DNA of 64,000 nucleotides, from NCBI GenBank assembly GCA_963691815.1, contig OY829667.1:10940821-11004820 (forward strand), given 5' to 3'. Position numbers and translations under genes: made by a program. This document shows positions 25,521-37,532 of the stretch, in pieces (within the stretch, counting starts at the first letter, position 1; each line of letters opens with the position of its first letter). Source of the DNA: Echiichthys vipera. Its lineage: Eukaryota > Chordata > Actinopteri > Perciformes > Trachinidae. The notes under the pieces are model-generated. The model was not told where the DNA came from. It did not search any database and saw only the letters and a program-made list of their open reading frames with translations.

Positions 25521-28500
25521 TTGTCTGTGGGTCTTGAAACTCCCTTTCAATGTCGAGAATCTCAAATACAGCAACCACTAAACTGAGTTGGTCAGGAGCA
25601 TCTAAGTAAAATACAATAAGCTAAGAAAACAAGTGTGAGTCATGCTACCAACAGTGCAACACAGCAGCTCTTCATTCTCAAGGCCAAGCACAGAGCTACA
25701 CCATCCTAGCATCATCCATAAACAATGATCTGAGGCTTTTTTTTTTTTTATCTCCTGTGGACATAGCTTCTGTCTGTTTTCTCTCTCAGTGGCAGCAGTG
25801 GGCGAAAATAGCCCTCACAGAGACACACCCAGAAGCGAGTCAAATCAAACATCATTATTCCCTGGGTAAATATTGTGAAGAGATCTCATCTCCACTGGCA
25901 GCAGAGGAAATGAGGGATGAGGCACTATTCCTGGTGTGCTCTGGTCAACCTTAAATCAGGCCTTATCAGGTCACACTGCACCTGGCACGCATGAAAACAC
26001 AGCAATGCACAACTCACATCGCATAAATGTATGGACACATCCTAAAAAGGGTAAATGCATTTGGACGTGCACCACACAGAAACTGACTTCTAGGACAAAC
26101 AGACACAGTCATGCTGAGCTTTGATCATGTTCTCCTGCATATATCAACACACACAGTGGGGTGTCGCAATCTGTCAAGAGTCGCTAAAAAGTCTTAGTCA
26201 TCATACATGCTATTGGTCTCTTTGTCTCAATTAAAATTACATTTTAGAGAGGCACATTATATGATGTATGAGCAGAAGAAATGGGACATTAGCTTATTGA
26301 ACGGTGCTGAGGTCAAAGGAAAAATTAAAATACAACAGAGACCCGACACTGACACCCAAAGGGTAGATGCTCCACATCGCTCACCATTGCCTGCAGTTGT
26401 TGTGCAAATGATAGAAACTGCAGCAGTTCATCAATCTGTCTTGCTGCTTTTAGAGAACCTGACACTCAGGTTGAATCCAGCTGTAGCTGCTGCACAACAG
26501 GAGTGTGAGTCTCGTTACCTGGGACCATCAACAGTGCAGTGGCTGCAAAAGGAGTATTTTCCCCAATATGATTGCCATTTGCTATAGTTTTATGGATATT
26601 GGTTCCATACTGGAAAGTCATGTTACTTTTACAGCAATTTACGGTTATCCGTAACTACATGAATCAATTTTCCCAACATCCACAAGGTGGTGAAGAAAGC
26701 TTTAAACCATCTACTGACTTGTCATTGTTGGATTTATACCTTCGCTGACAATTATTATTTAGGGTTACATTAATTTTTTATTAACTAGTTTGCAGATAGT
26801 TTTGACGGTTGATTTGCATAATGGATAGTAGCTTACAGTGTTAGCACGTTACTCAAGGATTTATTTTGGGCCATTTCCTTTTCACTATGCATAAATGAAA
26901 GTGTTCTCCATTTAGGTGCAATATGAGTGCATCATCAGTGTATATTTTAATGCTAAACATAAATCTGCAGCTTGCTTTTACTTATGTCAAAAATAACGAT
27001 TAATCTTAATATTGGCATAAACTGGCATTCTTTAGTAAACATGTTGTGAAGTCTCCTTGTGCATTCTGATATCAATATATCAGTTATATTTTAACTGAAG
27101 GACGGCAGGATTTTAATCTTCAAAGTTAATGCTTTAATAGTTAACACTGTCGACCTGAGCTACAAGTCACAAGTGGCTTTTTTATATTCACCGAAAAGTT
27201 CTTTTCAGCTTAACTATATGTCAGTGAAAAAAAAGTGTTTTTCTGTTACATCAGTAGTTTTATAAAGTTTGATTGAACCAACTGTTCCACATAATACTTG
27301 CTCTTTTATCGCAACCCTGTATAAATCTATAATAAACCTGTCCGCTGTATAGTCTTCTGACCAGCAGGGGCCCATAGTGAACACTGCCAGCCTGGAGAAA
27401 TGTACCCATTTTCAAAAACTATTGGCTGGAAAGCCTGGCTGCTTCAAGAAACCTCTCGTTTGCCCATCATGGAAGAACAAGGCATGTCGATAGCAATCAC
27501 TGGCAGAAAAGCCTCTGTCCCTAAGATGGGGGCTGGAGCCCTCAGTGGTACTCTACGAGCTGAAACTCATCTTTGATTTCCAAAGTAAACAGTCAGAGGG
27601 ATGGATTTTCTCTCTTCTCAGAATATTGGTGGGAGCTTAGAAAAAGGAGAGAGAGAGACAGGGTAAGAAGCTATGTTGTGTTGATTGCCGTCCTTGTGCC
27701 GGCGGCTTGCCACAGCCGCTATTCTCGGGGCTTGTTTTGCGTGGGGGTTGAGAGAGATTTCTCCATGGCACTGCAAAATGAGAAATGACACGGTTTCCCC
27801 AAACGTGGCGCCTCATTGGCCTGTTATGGATTAGTTAAGGCTGTTATTCTAATCTGCACCCCTTTTCTTCACTGCCTCATTATGGAACGGAGGTGCCAAG
27901 GCCTCATAGGGAGAATAACACGGAGCCCTGTAAAGAGTTGTTAGGGAAGATAGATGTTGATGGAAGTCAGTGCTGATCTGACAGAACTGCAGGAAGCCAA
28001 TCTCCAACCATTTGTGATTCTAGAACTTAAATCCAATCACTGAACATGTTGGACCGTGGACTGCAAAAAATAGGAAGACAGCAGAGCAAGGTCGGATACC
28101 GAGCAGAATGTCTTTGATGTCTGAAAAATGGGAATATGATGCAAAAGAGAACATTCAACATTGTATCCTACACCGTGTAAGCCGCATGGTATTTCTGTCA
28201 GTGGCAGCCGGGATAGAGGGACATCTCTCTGAGTGGTGAATATTTAAAAAGGTTCTTGTTTCCTTTGACCTTCACCATTTAATTAATTTCAAGCTGGTCA
28301 TAATTGCTACTTTAACTCAATTTCACTGTTTTCAACTTTGCAACTGACTCATTTGAATGTGTGTGCTATCAACAAGGACCATTGATCACCACTTATCCCC
28401 TTAAATAGACAGGTGCAACATGTCTAACCCTTCGTAACCGCTTGTTAAAAAGAATGTTTCAGGGAGTGCTTAATGGAAGAACATCACACCAATAGAAGGT

Positions 28501-29231
28501 ACTTGTGATTTTATCTGTGAATTATCTGTGACACTGGGCCATTAAATGGATCATATACAAGTCACATAAAAGACCGCTATTCATCCACTCCACCCCAATC
28601 AGCTTAAAGGCCTTTTCATTGAAAAAGTTCAAGAGTGGTTCATCGGTGGATGAAATACAATGTTCTACAAAGGACAAATACTTACTAATCATCTGTACAC
28701 AGGGCACACTGTAAATCAGAGGAGACTGAGATGAATCACACAAATGCATTTTAACCTAGATTATCAAGCAGTGAGGGGACCACATACAAACTCCTTGGGA
28801 ACCTAATCTACATGTTGGCAACTGGCACTATTTAGCATAGAGACACAGAAGGTGAGTCTTCACAAGAAAATATAGCAAATGACACTAGCCAAAACCCATA
28901 ACTGCATCTGTGACATATGCAGCAAGCAGGGAAGTTTATTTTGTCTCAGCATGTTATTGATTCTGTGTTGTGAAGTATCAGCAAATGGGGTAATGATTTA
29001 TCTCATCATGTTTGTTTCAAAATGAACAAAACACAAACCAAACAAAACACTAACCGACACCCTAAATCTTTATGAAAAATATCCCATGATCCATAAAAAT
29101 CGAATTTATTCTGATTCAATATAAAATACAATATCTAACATGTTATTGCTGTTCCCTTGTTATCAGATCGAAACACCACATTTATCTTATCAAGTTCAGA
29201 CATCTGTAACTGAATTAAAACTCACAAAACA
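25521..29231. other. Intergenic DNA
   Basis: No exon or repeat was assigned apart from a T-run near 25738-25750. The 126-codon open frame 26207-26587 shows no recognisable domain, and I cannot support it as a gene. Confidence 0.4.
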
Positions 29232-29424
29232 CTCATTGATTAATCTAAAAAATTGCCCGTAGTCGTGAATGGTTGTCATTCTCTGTTCGTCTCTATGTGC
29301 CCTGCGATAGACTGGCGTCCTGTCCAGGGTGTACCCTGCCTCAAGCCCAATGTCAGCTGGGATCGGCTCCAGCCCCCCGCGACCCCGACAGGGACAAGCG
29401 GTTGAAGATGAACGAATGAATGAA
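29232..29424 (+). repeat. Teleost LINE/SINE 3' tail repeat, copy 1
   Basis: It contains gccctgcgatagactggcg, cctgtccagggtgtaccctg, cagctgggatcggctccag and ends in gaatgaatga tail units. This is a very common teleost interspersed repeat, probably a LINE 3' end or a SINE sharing it. A second copy lies at 55679-55850 in the same orientation. Confidence 0.85.
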
Positions 29425-32400
29425 AACACTCATATTGTCCTATCAAACCTTTTCTTTTTAGCGCAAGAAAGAAGAGTAAGAAACGTTTATTTTCAAAACT
29501 AGGTACATAAATCTAATTTGAAAACAATTTAGGGGAGCAGTTGGCTCTAGTTCAAATCAGAGTTGTCAGATCCATCCTTAAAAATCAACAATTTGAAGTG
29601 AAACTCTACAGGTTAGTCAGATATTTCCAACTGAAGCTATCATGTTTGTTATTATTTCAATGTTATAAGCCCAGAGTATCTCACATTCGAGTACATTGAG
29701 GCTTTTATTTAGCTTTCAATGGAGACCAGTTTCTAACCCTGGAATTTGTCGGAATGCAAAATGCTGATGTTACAACTTGTTGATTGCAGATTAGTGCGCA
29801 CAGGTACAAACAATCCTGTCATTAACAAACTCCTTTCATGCCATTTATCTGTGCATGAATGAGCTCTCAACATACACAATAGTCGTCTATGTGCTTCAGA
29901 TATACAAAGGTATCTGAACATAGGTGTGTATTACAAATTAGTGTAATAGAAAACATAGTGGGCCATAAATCACATCAGCCAAATGCAAATATGTTTGTGT
30001 GTGTCTGCTGACATCAGCAGCTCTAGACAAAATGTACAAGCATGTTATATTCATATCCTGTCCCATTCCATACCATGTCAGGTTTCACAAGTGCAAGGGG
30101 GCAGTTATGATGACGAGAGCCAAAAATGGGTGGTATGATAATTGTGTTCATTAACACAAACTGAAATGTAGGGTAAGGAGATAATGTTTAGAGGACACAG
30201 TGCTGGAGCTCAAATCTCCACATACTGGCCAAAGTTACACACATTACAGCTACTGCACATCAGGGGCATACACGATAAAGGGGATTTGTACCCTAGAAAA
30301 TTCCACCAACAGGCACATGTTTGTGACATTTTTGACATTTCTGTCTATATCTTGGAGATCTTTTGAGCCAGTGTGCTCAAAATGTTCAAACGTATTACAC
30401 TTGTCTGCTATTTAATGGTGCAGCTGTTATCTCTGTAACACAAACAGAAAATGCACGTTTTAGTCTCAAACATGAGGACTGAAATGTCACAATTCATATG
30501 TGTGTTTGTCTTGCACTTTGCCTTTTCCGGCTTCTTTACATCATTTGATAATCTATGTAATATCAAGACCCCCCCCCCCCCCCCCCCCCCAAGAAAACAT
30601 AAATAAAAGTACAATTTTTCTTGGGGTAGGTGCTAAAATTTTGTTGTTACCCATAGTAACCCATAGTAGCCATGAACTTACAGCTGACAGCGCAAAACAT
30701 TAGCACTCACAACTTGCATGAAAATATCTTCAAAGACACACAATCAGCGTATTTTAAGATTCATGAAATTAGCTACAAAGCAGGCAATGCTATCAAAAAA
30801 AATTTGAAAGTTAAAAAAATGTTTCCCTCAAACTTGGCTGTGTCTGCCACAGGCCTGGATGTAATAATGGAACTGGATACACAGCCTCATTTTTACTGTC
30901 CACGGATTTACAGACTTCTCTTTTGCCATGTAAGACAATGATAAAAAATCTTTCTGGGCCCAATGGCTTCACCTGGCCGACACATAAGTTGTACATCCAC
31001 CATTTGGCCTCAAATTCCTGACCACAGGGTGCTACTTCCTCACAGGAGGAACATGGACTTAACTAAGCATGTGCAGAGCGAATAAAGTGATTCCTAGCTT
31101 GTTTGTGGTTGGAGAAATTGAAAGTGTTACATCTATCCCAACTCCTTAGACCAATTATCACAAACTGAGGCACTTGTAACCAAAAACAGGAGCTTCTGCA
31201 GCTGGCAGAGATAGCTAAACATAAAAATCACAATCTACTAACTTTTCTGACTTTGTCCGTTGCTGTCCAACACAAACAGGATTTTGAAAAGAGGGGGACA
31301 TCACCCCTCCGCATAAATCAAACTGACAAATATTAACTTTATATATTCAAAGGTGCCAAATAACATCCTTTTTAAAAACAACAATGTTGAGCAAACACAT
31401 TTAGAACATGACAGGCTGTTAAAGTGTCATTCATCTGACATCACTGTAGGAGATGACAAAAAAAGTTGGGAACCAATACAGTAGACAGACCAAATGATGC
31501 CATAGCAAGGTAATTACTTTTCTCACTTTATGGTCTGGTTGAGTTTTAATTTGGCACTTTCTAACACACCACATTATAATATTTGGCATTTGCGTGGGAC
31601 GCACAGAGATGTCACTCAGGATAAAATGGTGTCATCTTCAAAGTTGAAATCTCATTTTTGTGTCTTTTACTTGCTTTTGTGATCTGAAAGGCTGCTTGTC
31701 CAAAGCATTCAACAGGAAGTCAAAGTAACTTTCAAGCACCAGTCGAAACCCAGATCATTCAGAGCACTAAGAGGAAACCCACTGACTGAAAATCTGTTTC
31801 TTTAAGGCAAATATTTGAGAGGGATGTGACATCAACTTACACCCACTCATCTGTGATGGACATTAACAGCTGAAACCTAATCCTATTTCAACTAGCAGCA
31901 TGTAATAACATATAGCTAGAGGATGCCCAGTCACAGTCTGCTGTGATAAAAGTCACTTTCGGCCGGGGGAAAAGCCTCAAACATGCCAGATAAGAACTAA
32001 ACATGCTGCCACTCAGCCAAAGCTCCTAACATCGATATCGGTTTCAAGTAAAGGACAACAAACCGAAGAAGAGCAATGCAACCTTAACACTGACATACTG
32101 GATGCTTTAAACCGCAAAAAACTCCTTTCACAGTAAAAAACTGCTGTCAGAAAGATTATTTCTGGTCTAACATGCAGGCTAATGGAACAGTAAACCGGAG
32201 AGTCTGAAAGCTTTTTAAGTAGTGCCTAGATTAGCCTCCTTATCATCTTCTCACCAAACTGAGTGCTAGAAGGACAACATGATTGAGCGTGCCATAAATA
32301 TTGTTTTCATTAAACTGAGCGACATGTTGGATTTTTTTTTTTTTTAACCCAAACAGTGACTGCTTTGAAGAAGCTTTTGTACAAAAAGACAGTGTGTGTC

Positions 32401-33151
32401 TTTAGCGGCCCCCATCTGCGTCCTTGCAATGCCACTAAAATGACAGTCGGGCAGCATGAGGTGGCTGCGCAGTGGGGAAGCGTACTTCAAAGCAGGCCAT
32501 TTCATCTTCAGCAAGGCTGTCTGCCTCAAGTGGAGCATGAGACCAAATAATAAAAAGGGAAAAAAGAAAAGAAAAATCAACTCTCTAGATCAATCTATCT
32601 TCAAGTCTTGTGCTACCCTTTGTGACGCTGCATTCAAGCCAGCACCTGAACTCCCAATTATCTGTTTAAGCCGCTTTCAGTCATTCGAAGTTAATTTCCT
32701 TAAAAAAAGTACGGACAAGAATTGAGAACCGGTTACAGTTGAGAACCTGCAACAAACAGGAATCAGAATCATATGCCTCAGAGCTTATCAATTGCTTGTA
32801 TCGATGCAGGCATGTTTTCTGACGGTTGTGCATTGGAAAACAATGACGTCAAACTCCTGTGTCTACCCTGGTGGAAAAATTGCAACATGAAGTCATGGCA
32901 GAGGAAGAAATGCTCTCATGGTCTCAACTCATTAACACTCATCGCTTTGACAAGACGAGGTCCATACCTAGTAAATGGCTGGAAGTACAATATCATGACA
33001 TTAAGCCATGTTTCATAGCTTAAATTCATGAATTCAACAATATAATCCCACCATTTTACACAATTTGTTTTGTTTTTCCTGCTGTACTCATTTAAAGTGT
33101 TATTGTCCTCAAATGCCAACGCACAGTGGACAGGAATTGGTTTGTGTTACT
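29425..33151. other. Intergenic DNA
   Basis: It contains a run of 22 C at 30569-30590 and a T-run at about 32331-32345. No gene was recognised; open frames here are short and shared between strands. Confidence 0.45.
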
Positions 33152-33153
33152 TA

Positions 33154-34459
33154 CACTGATCAAAAACTTAGAGAACAAAGCTCTGAAAAATTGTTTTTTT
33201 TTTATTGTTCAGAATTTGATAGAATATCCGCTGTGGCTATACCACTACACAAAAACCTTTATTTAAAAAACGGTGAGCAAAACGGTAACCATAGTGTCAG
33301 AAGAGAAGATTTAAACAATGTGTTCTTAGGGCTCTAGGATTAAAAAATGAACAGGAAGTGTAGAGACCACAGCTTTGAATGACTTCAGCACATCTGCGCC
33401 CACAGGACATCACTAGTTTCTCACACTGCTCTGGTTTGATCTTGGTCCATTCTTCGTTTCTTCCACAGATTTGTGACGGTAGCGGGTTTCTAAGACATTA
33501 CTCTGTCACCAAGGATTTTCCAGAGATTCTCTGTGGCGTTTAGATCTGGATTCGGGCTGGCCATTTCATGTTTCAATATTCTGAGCTTAAAAGAACTGCC
33601 CAACCCAAATTCTGCAGTGCGACAGGGGGCATTGTCGTGCATAAAAATTGCAGCTGATTAAAGTGAAGTTGCCGAAGGTTGACAAACGTTTGCATTCACC
33701 CTGCCATGTAGCTGTACAAGAGGCCCAATTCCTGCTGCAGAGAACATCCCACAAACCACGACAATTCCTCCTCCAAATTTAACTTCTTTACACACTTTGG
33801 ATTCAGTCTGTCCACAGTCCTATGCCAAACATGATGTTTCCCATCAGACCCAGACAAATGGAATTTGCTCACTGAAGTGCACTCTGGACCAGTTCTCCTC
33901 TGTCCACACAACATGCTCCTCAGCAAAGTCAAGTCTAGCCTTTTTGTTTTACATGGACGACCGGCCTTTTCGAGGCACTTAAATTAATCTGTGTCCTTGT
34001 AAAGTTATAATTTTCTCTCAATCAGACTTTGAACACCCAACCTCTCTTTCAATGACTGAGAGGCTCGTCCCTTTGGCCTTCATATGGACAACCTGCTGTC
34101 TCAGGGTTTCAGTCACCTTAGAGAGGCTTGCCATCTTGTAAAGTTAGGAGAGCTGCCAGATAAATAGGGTGTTCCAACAATTAAGTAAACACTCACCAGG
34201 TGTCAGATTAACACCAATAACTGGGAGGGATCTGAAAGTGTTCTCCAATTTTGCTCACAGCTTTTTTCACAAAATAAAAGTTTTTTCTTGGTGTGCCTTA
34301 GGTATTTAAAAAACAAACAAAAAAAACAACAACATGGTAGTACAGCAGAGGTATAGCCACAGATGATATTTTATCAAATACTGAACAATGACAAATAACC
34401 GTATTTCAGAATAAATCAACTATAAATAACTTGTTCTCTAATTTTTTTTATCTCCAGTG
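33154..34459 (-). mobile_element. Tc1-like transposon, near full length, inactive (about 1.3 kb)
   Basis: The ends CACTGATCAAAAACTTAGAG and, on the other strand, CACTGGAGATAAAAAAAATT are inverted repeats about 100 bp long, each flanked by the TA target duplication (33152-33153 and 34460-34461). The minus strand carries a decayed transposase: MHDNAPC with catalytic Asp at 33634-33636 and NPDLNATENLW with Glu at 33529-33531, 34 residues apart, which is the DD34E spacing of the Tc1 family. The C-terminus EEWTKIKPEQCEKLVMSCG follows. Stop codons and frame breaks elsewhere show it is dead. It lies downstream of the elavl2 poly(A) signal. Confidence 0.93.
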
Positions 34460-34461
34460 TA

Positions 34462-34909
34462 GTTAAACGGAGCAGACAGAGGACACATCCCAGCAGACAA
34501 AATAACGTCATTTGGGTCTTTAGGAGCTGAAATGGACTGAAACTGCACTATACAGGTATATTTACAACAACCTGACAACATTCATTTTTACTTATACTCT
34601 ACTTGTGCACACCTAAATACCTGTCGGCTGAGAGTGTCCCTCACTCTCTTGCTTGACCACACGCTGCCCCAATTACCCGACAAACCCGAAATGGACCGGG
34701 AGAAGACTCAAGTTATCTTTGGAGGTGCAAAACAATAAGATTAATCAAATAAAATGATAATGGGTGTGCACTAGCAGCTTAAACTAAATAGGGCTGGAGA
34801 AAAACAAACAATTTCAATAAACAGGACAGAATGGTGGGCATGAATTGCTCAGTTTCACATGTTAAAAATTGGCAAAACATTTTTTTTGGAGGAATGATGG
34901 GATCCATTT
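34462..34909. other. Spacer between Tc1 element and elavl2 3' end
   Basis: AT-rich; nothing was recognised. Confidence 0.5.
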
Positions 34910-37204
34910 GCATTGCCCTTCAACTTATTTATTGATGTACTTAACATGGAAAAATTCCAAAGTATCCAAACACAAAGTAAAGAACATGTACATCCTTTTA
35001 AATAGTCAACAAAAGATATTCTATTCCAAAAATGCTGTGAACCAAGTCAGACTATACAACTTCAAATAAATAATCATTCTTATATTAAGAATTGAGATAA
35101 GAGGGATGGGAGGGAACAATTTTTTATGCCAGACCATCAGCACAACCAAATAATCATGAAGAAGTTACAAAAAGAAGTTATTTTCAACAATGACCGGTCA
35201 GGCATGAAAAATGTAGTCTCTACCCCACAGCAGCAAGTATCACAACTCATCTAGACTTAAATTTAACTTTTACAAGTAACACAAATAAGGAATAGATAAA
35301 CAAGAAAAAGCAGTTGCAAAGATAATTATATAATGCATAGCACACTGCTCATTTAAGGGGAAGCATGACTAGTAATTGGTTTAAATACCAAGCAGGATGC
35401 AGGTGCAGTATTCAGTGCATCTAAGGCTCGACTAGCCTTCATTTGTTTGTTCAAGATTACCGAGATGTGCGACAAACTCTCGCAACCAATTTTGCTATCG
35501 TTAATGAAACTGCTACACTGACCTTCCCCCCAAAGTGAATAAAGCAATATACACCTTATTACGATTTTAAAGACAGGTTATATGCATTACGTATATATAT
35601 GAGTATGAAAAAAACGAATCAAATTGTTCAAAACTGTGGTCCATATCCATTCTTTACCACATAAATATATATCTATAATGTTTATATATAAAAAACAAAA
35701 CAAAAACATGTCTATAGTTTCTTAATACTTTTTTTTTTTAACGAAGCAAGACAATCTACAGACCAAACAACCAACGAATTTGATGCACTGTAATGCTAGT
35801 CCATGGGACAAGAGAAATCAAGTATTTTAACTGAAGTGAAACTGAAATTTTAGGTTAATATCCAAAATTAAAATACCTTATATACTCCATAAAAAAACAA
35901 ACAAAAAACGATATATATAATATCACACTTTCCGATGAAGTCCAAACTAGAACCAAAAGAAGTCTGCCAAATACTCAACATAAAAAAGGACTTATTTACA
36001 TAGCTCAAAGCTCAGGAGTAATCCATTCTATTCTTCAGACTAGTTTTTCTTAAGCTGCTGCCTTCATTGGCTTGTCTTCAATCTTTCATACAAAGTATGT
36101 AAAAACCCTTATTGGTTGATATCAAGACAAAATCAGTCTAATGATATATTGTAGGTATACCACAAAACACCATGAGCTCTGTCTGAAGGGAATCCTTTAG
36201 GAAGAACTGATTTTTATCCTTCATTTACCTTTTAAGATATCTCCACGTTAATTTCGCATGCACTTTTTGCGAATAAACCTTTATATTTTTGTCTGTTTCC
36301 AAATTAAACCGGAAAGCAAGTTGCTAGTCAGAACAACCAGGATGACGGGGCACCCACAGATGATTTTACTGCCATTGATTCTATAATCTAAAGGTAATAC
36401 AAAGATCTCAAAAGGTATCTTTTACATCATAAATCTCCCCAGAAATGTCAACCACTGCAAACTTTCCTGTAAAGTTTGAAAGCTCACAGGGTGTCATATG
36501 AAGATATTTCTCAAAGTATCCAAGTCAAAATATTTTGTTCCAGGTCCAGTAAAAAGTTTCTCCAAATTTTTCTTTTTATAAAAATAGATGCTTTTTAAAC
36601 CCACATCAAAGAGGTTCTTAGCTCTTTGGCAAGGTACTGCTTTAAGAATTTTTTTTTGTCTTTTATCCATTAAGTTTACAATAAGCAACATTATGCAGCC
36701 AACCAATAACCAACTCATATTACAATGAACAAAATACTTACAAACTCAACAAAACTGCAAATAGTTCAAATAAGTACTTGCTAACCACTGAAGGCATAAC
36801 GCACCTAAGGCAAATCAGGATACAGAAAAACACAAAACAAAAAAAAAAATCACTACACATAACCTTACAAGACTTACTGTTTCAAAGCAGATGTGCAACA
36901 AAATGACATAACCTAGAATAACGTTTTAGACAGTCCAACTGTAAAGACAGCAAGAGAATTCAACATCACAGGCACTGAAACCTGCAGTATTTTTTTTTCT
37001 TGTTTTAAAATATGTTGAGAAGATTCAAAGCGTAGCAATGAAAGGAGGAAAAAAAAAATCACATTGTTGGACGCTAAATTTAGTTTTTCTTCGTAACACT
37101 GATTTACAAAGCGGTTTTTACTAATGTAGAAAGTTACGGTCAATGCACTTCCATTTTCTGTTCCCATTTTCTGCTGAGTTTTCTAGAAACAATCTCAGTG
37201 GGCA
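34910..37204 (-). other. elavl2: elavl2 3' UTR
   Basis: About 2.3 kb of AT-rich DNA after the TAA stop, without transposon insertions. On the minus strand the first canonical poly(A) signal I find is AATAAA at 34933-34928, so the transcript is expected to end near 34910. A long, AU-rich 3' UTR is usual for ELAVL genes, which regulate one another through such elements. Alternative upstream ends using variant signals cannot be excluded. Confidence 0.65.
34928..34933 (-). terminator. Candidate elavl2 polyadenylation signal AATAAA
   Basis: tttatt on the plus strand reads AATAAA on the minus strand within CAATAAATAAG. It is the only canonical hexamer noticed between the stop codon and the Tc1 element. 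Confidence 0.55.
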
Positions 37205-37532
37205 TTAGGCTTTGTGTGTTTTGTTAGTTTTGAATGAGACTTGCAGCACTCTGTCCCCGAGGCGATATCCATTCAAGCTGGCGATGGCCACGGCTGCCTC
37301 GTCGTAGTTAGTCATGGTGACAAAACCAAATCCTTTGCACTTGTTTGTGTTGAAGTCACGAATAACCTTGACGTTTGTAACGGCACCAAAGGGCCCAAAC
37401 ATCTGCCAAAGGATGCTCTCATCTGCATCTGGAGCTAGGTTGTAGACGAAAATACACCAGCCAGTGCCTGCGTGCCCTGGGATGTTGATACCAGCCAAGC
37501 TGGTCACCCCGTCAATGGCCATGGGAGAGAAT
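37205..37532 (-). CDS. elavl2: elavl2 last coding exon: end of hinge and RRM3
   Basis: It encodes residues 252-359, [14 protein letters not shown] through RRM3 to the TAA stop at 37207-37205. The acceptor is a tandem ACAGCAG. Using the second AG (exon from 37532) gives GVK-RFSP, as in the usual protein; using the first AG (exon from 37535) would insert one Ser (GVK-SRFSP). Confidence 0.97.

Noticed and set aside
26207..26587. 126-codon plus-strand open frame
   Set aside because: No domain, no homologue recognised, no splice or promoter context; not supported as a gene.
30569..30590. Run of 22 C, first considered as a quadruplex-forming regulatory site
   Set aside because: It is a plain homopolymer with no neighbouring G/C-tract structure; its length may also be unreliable in sequencing.
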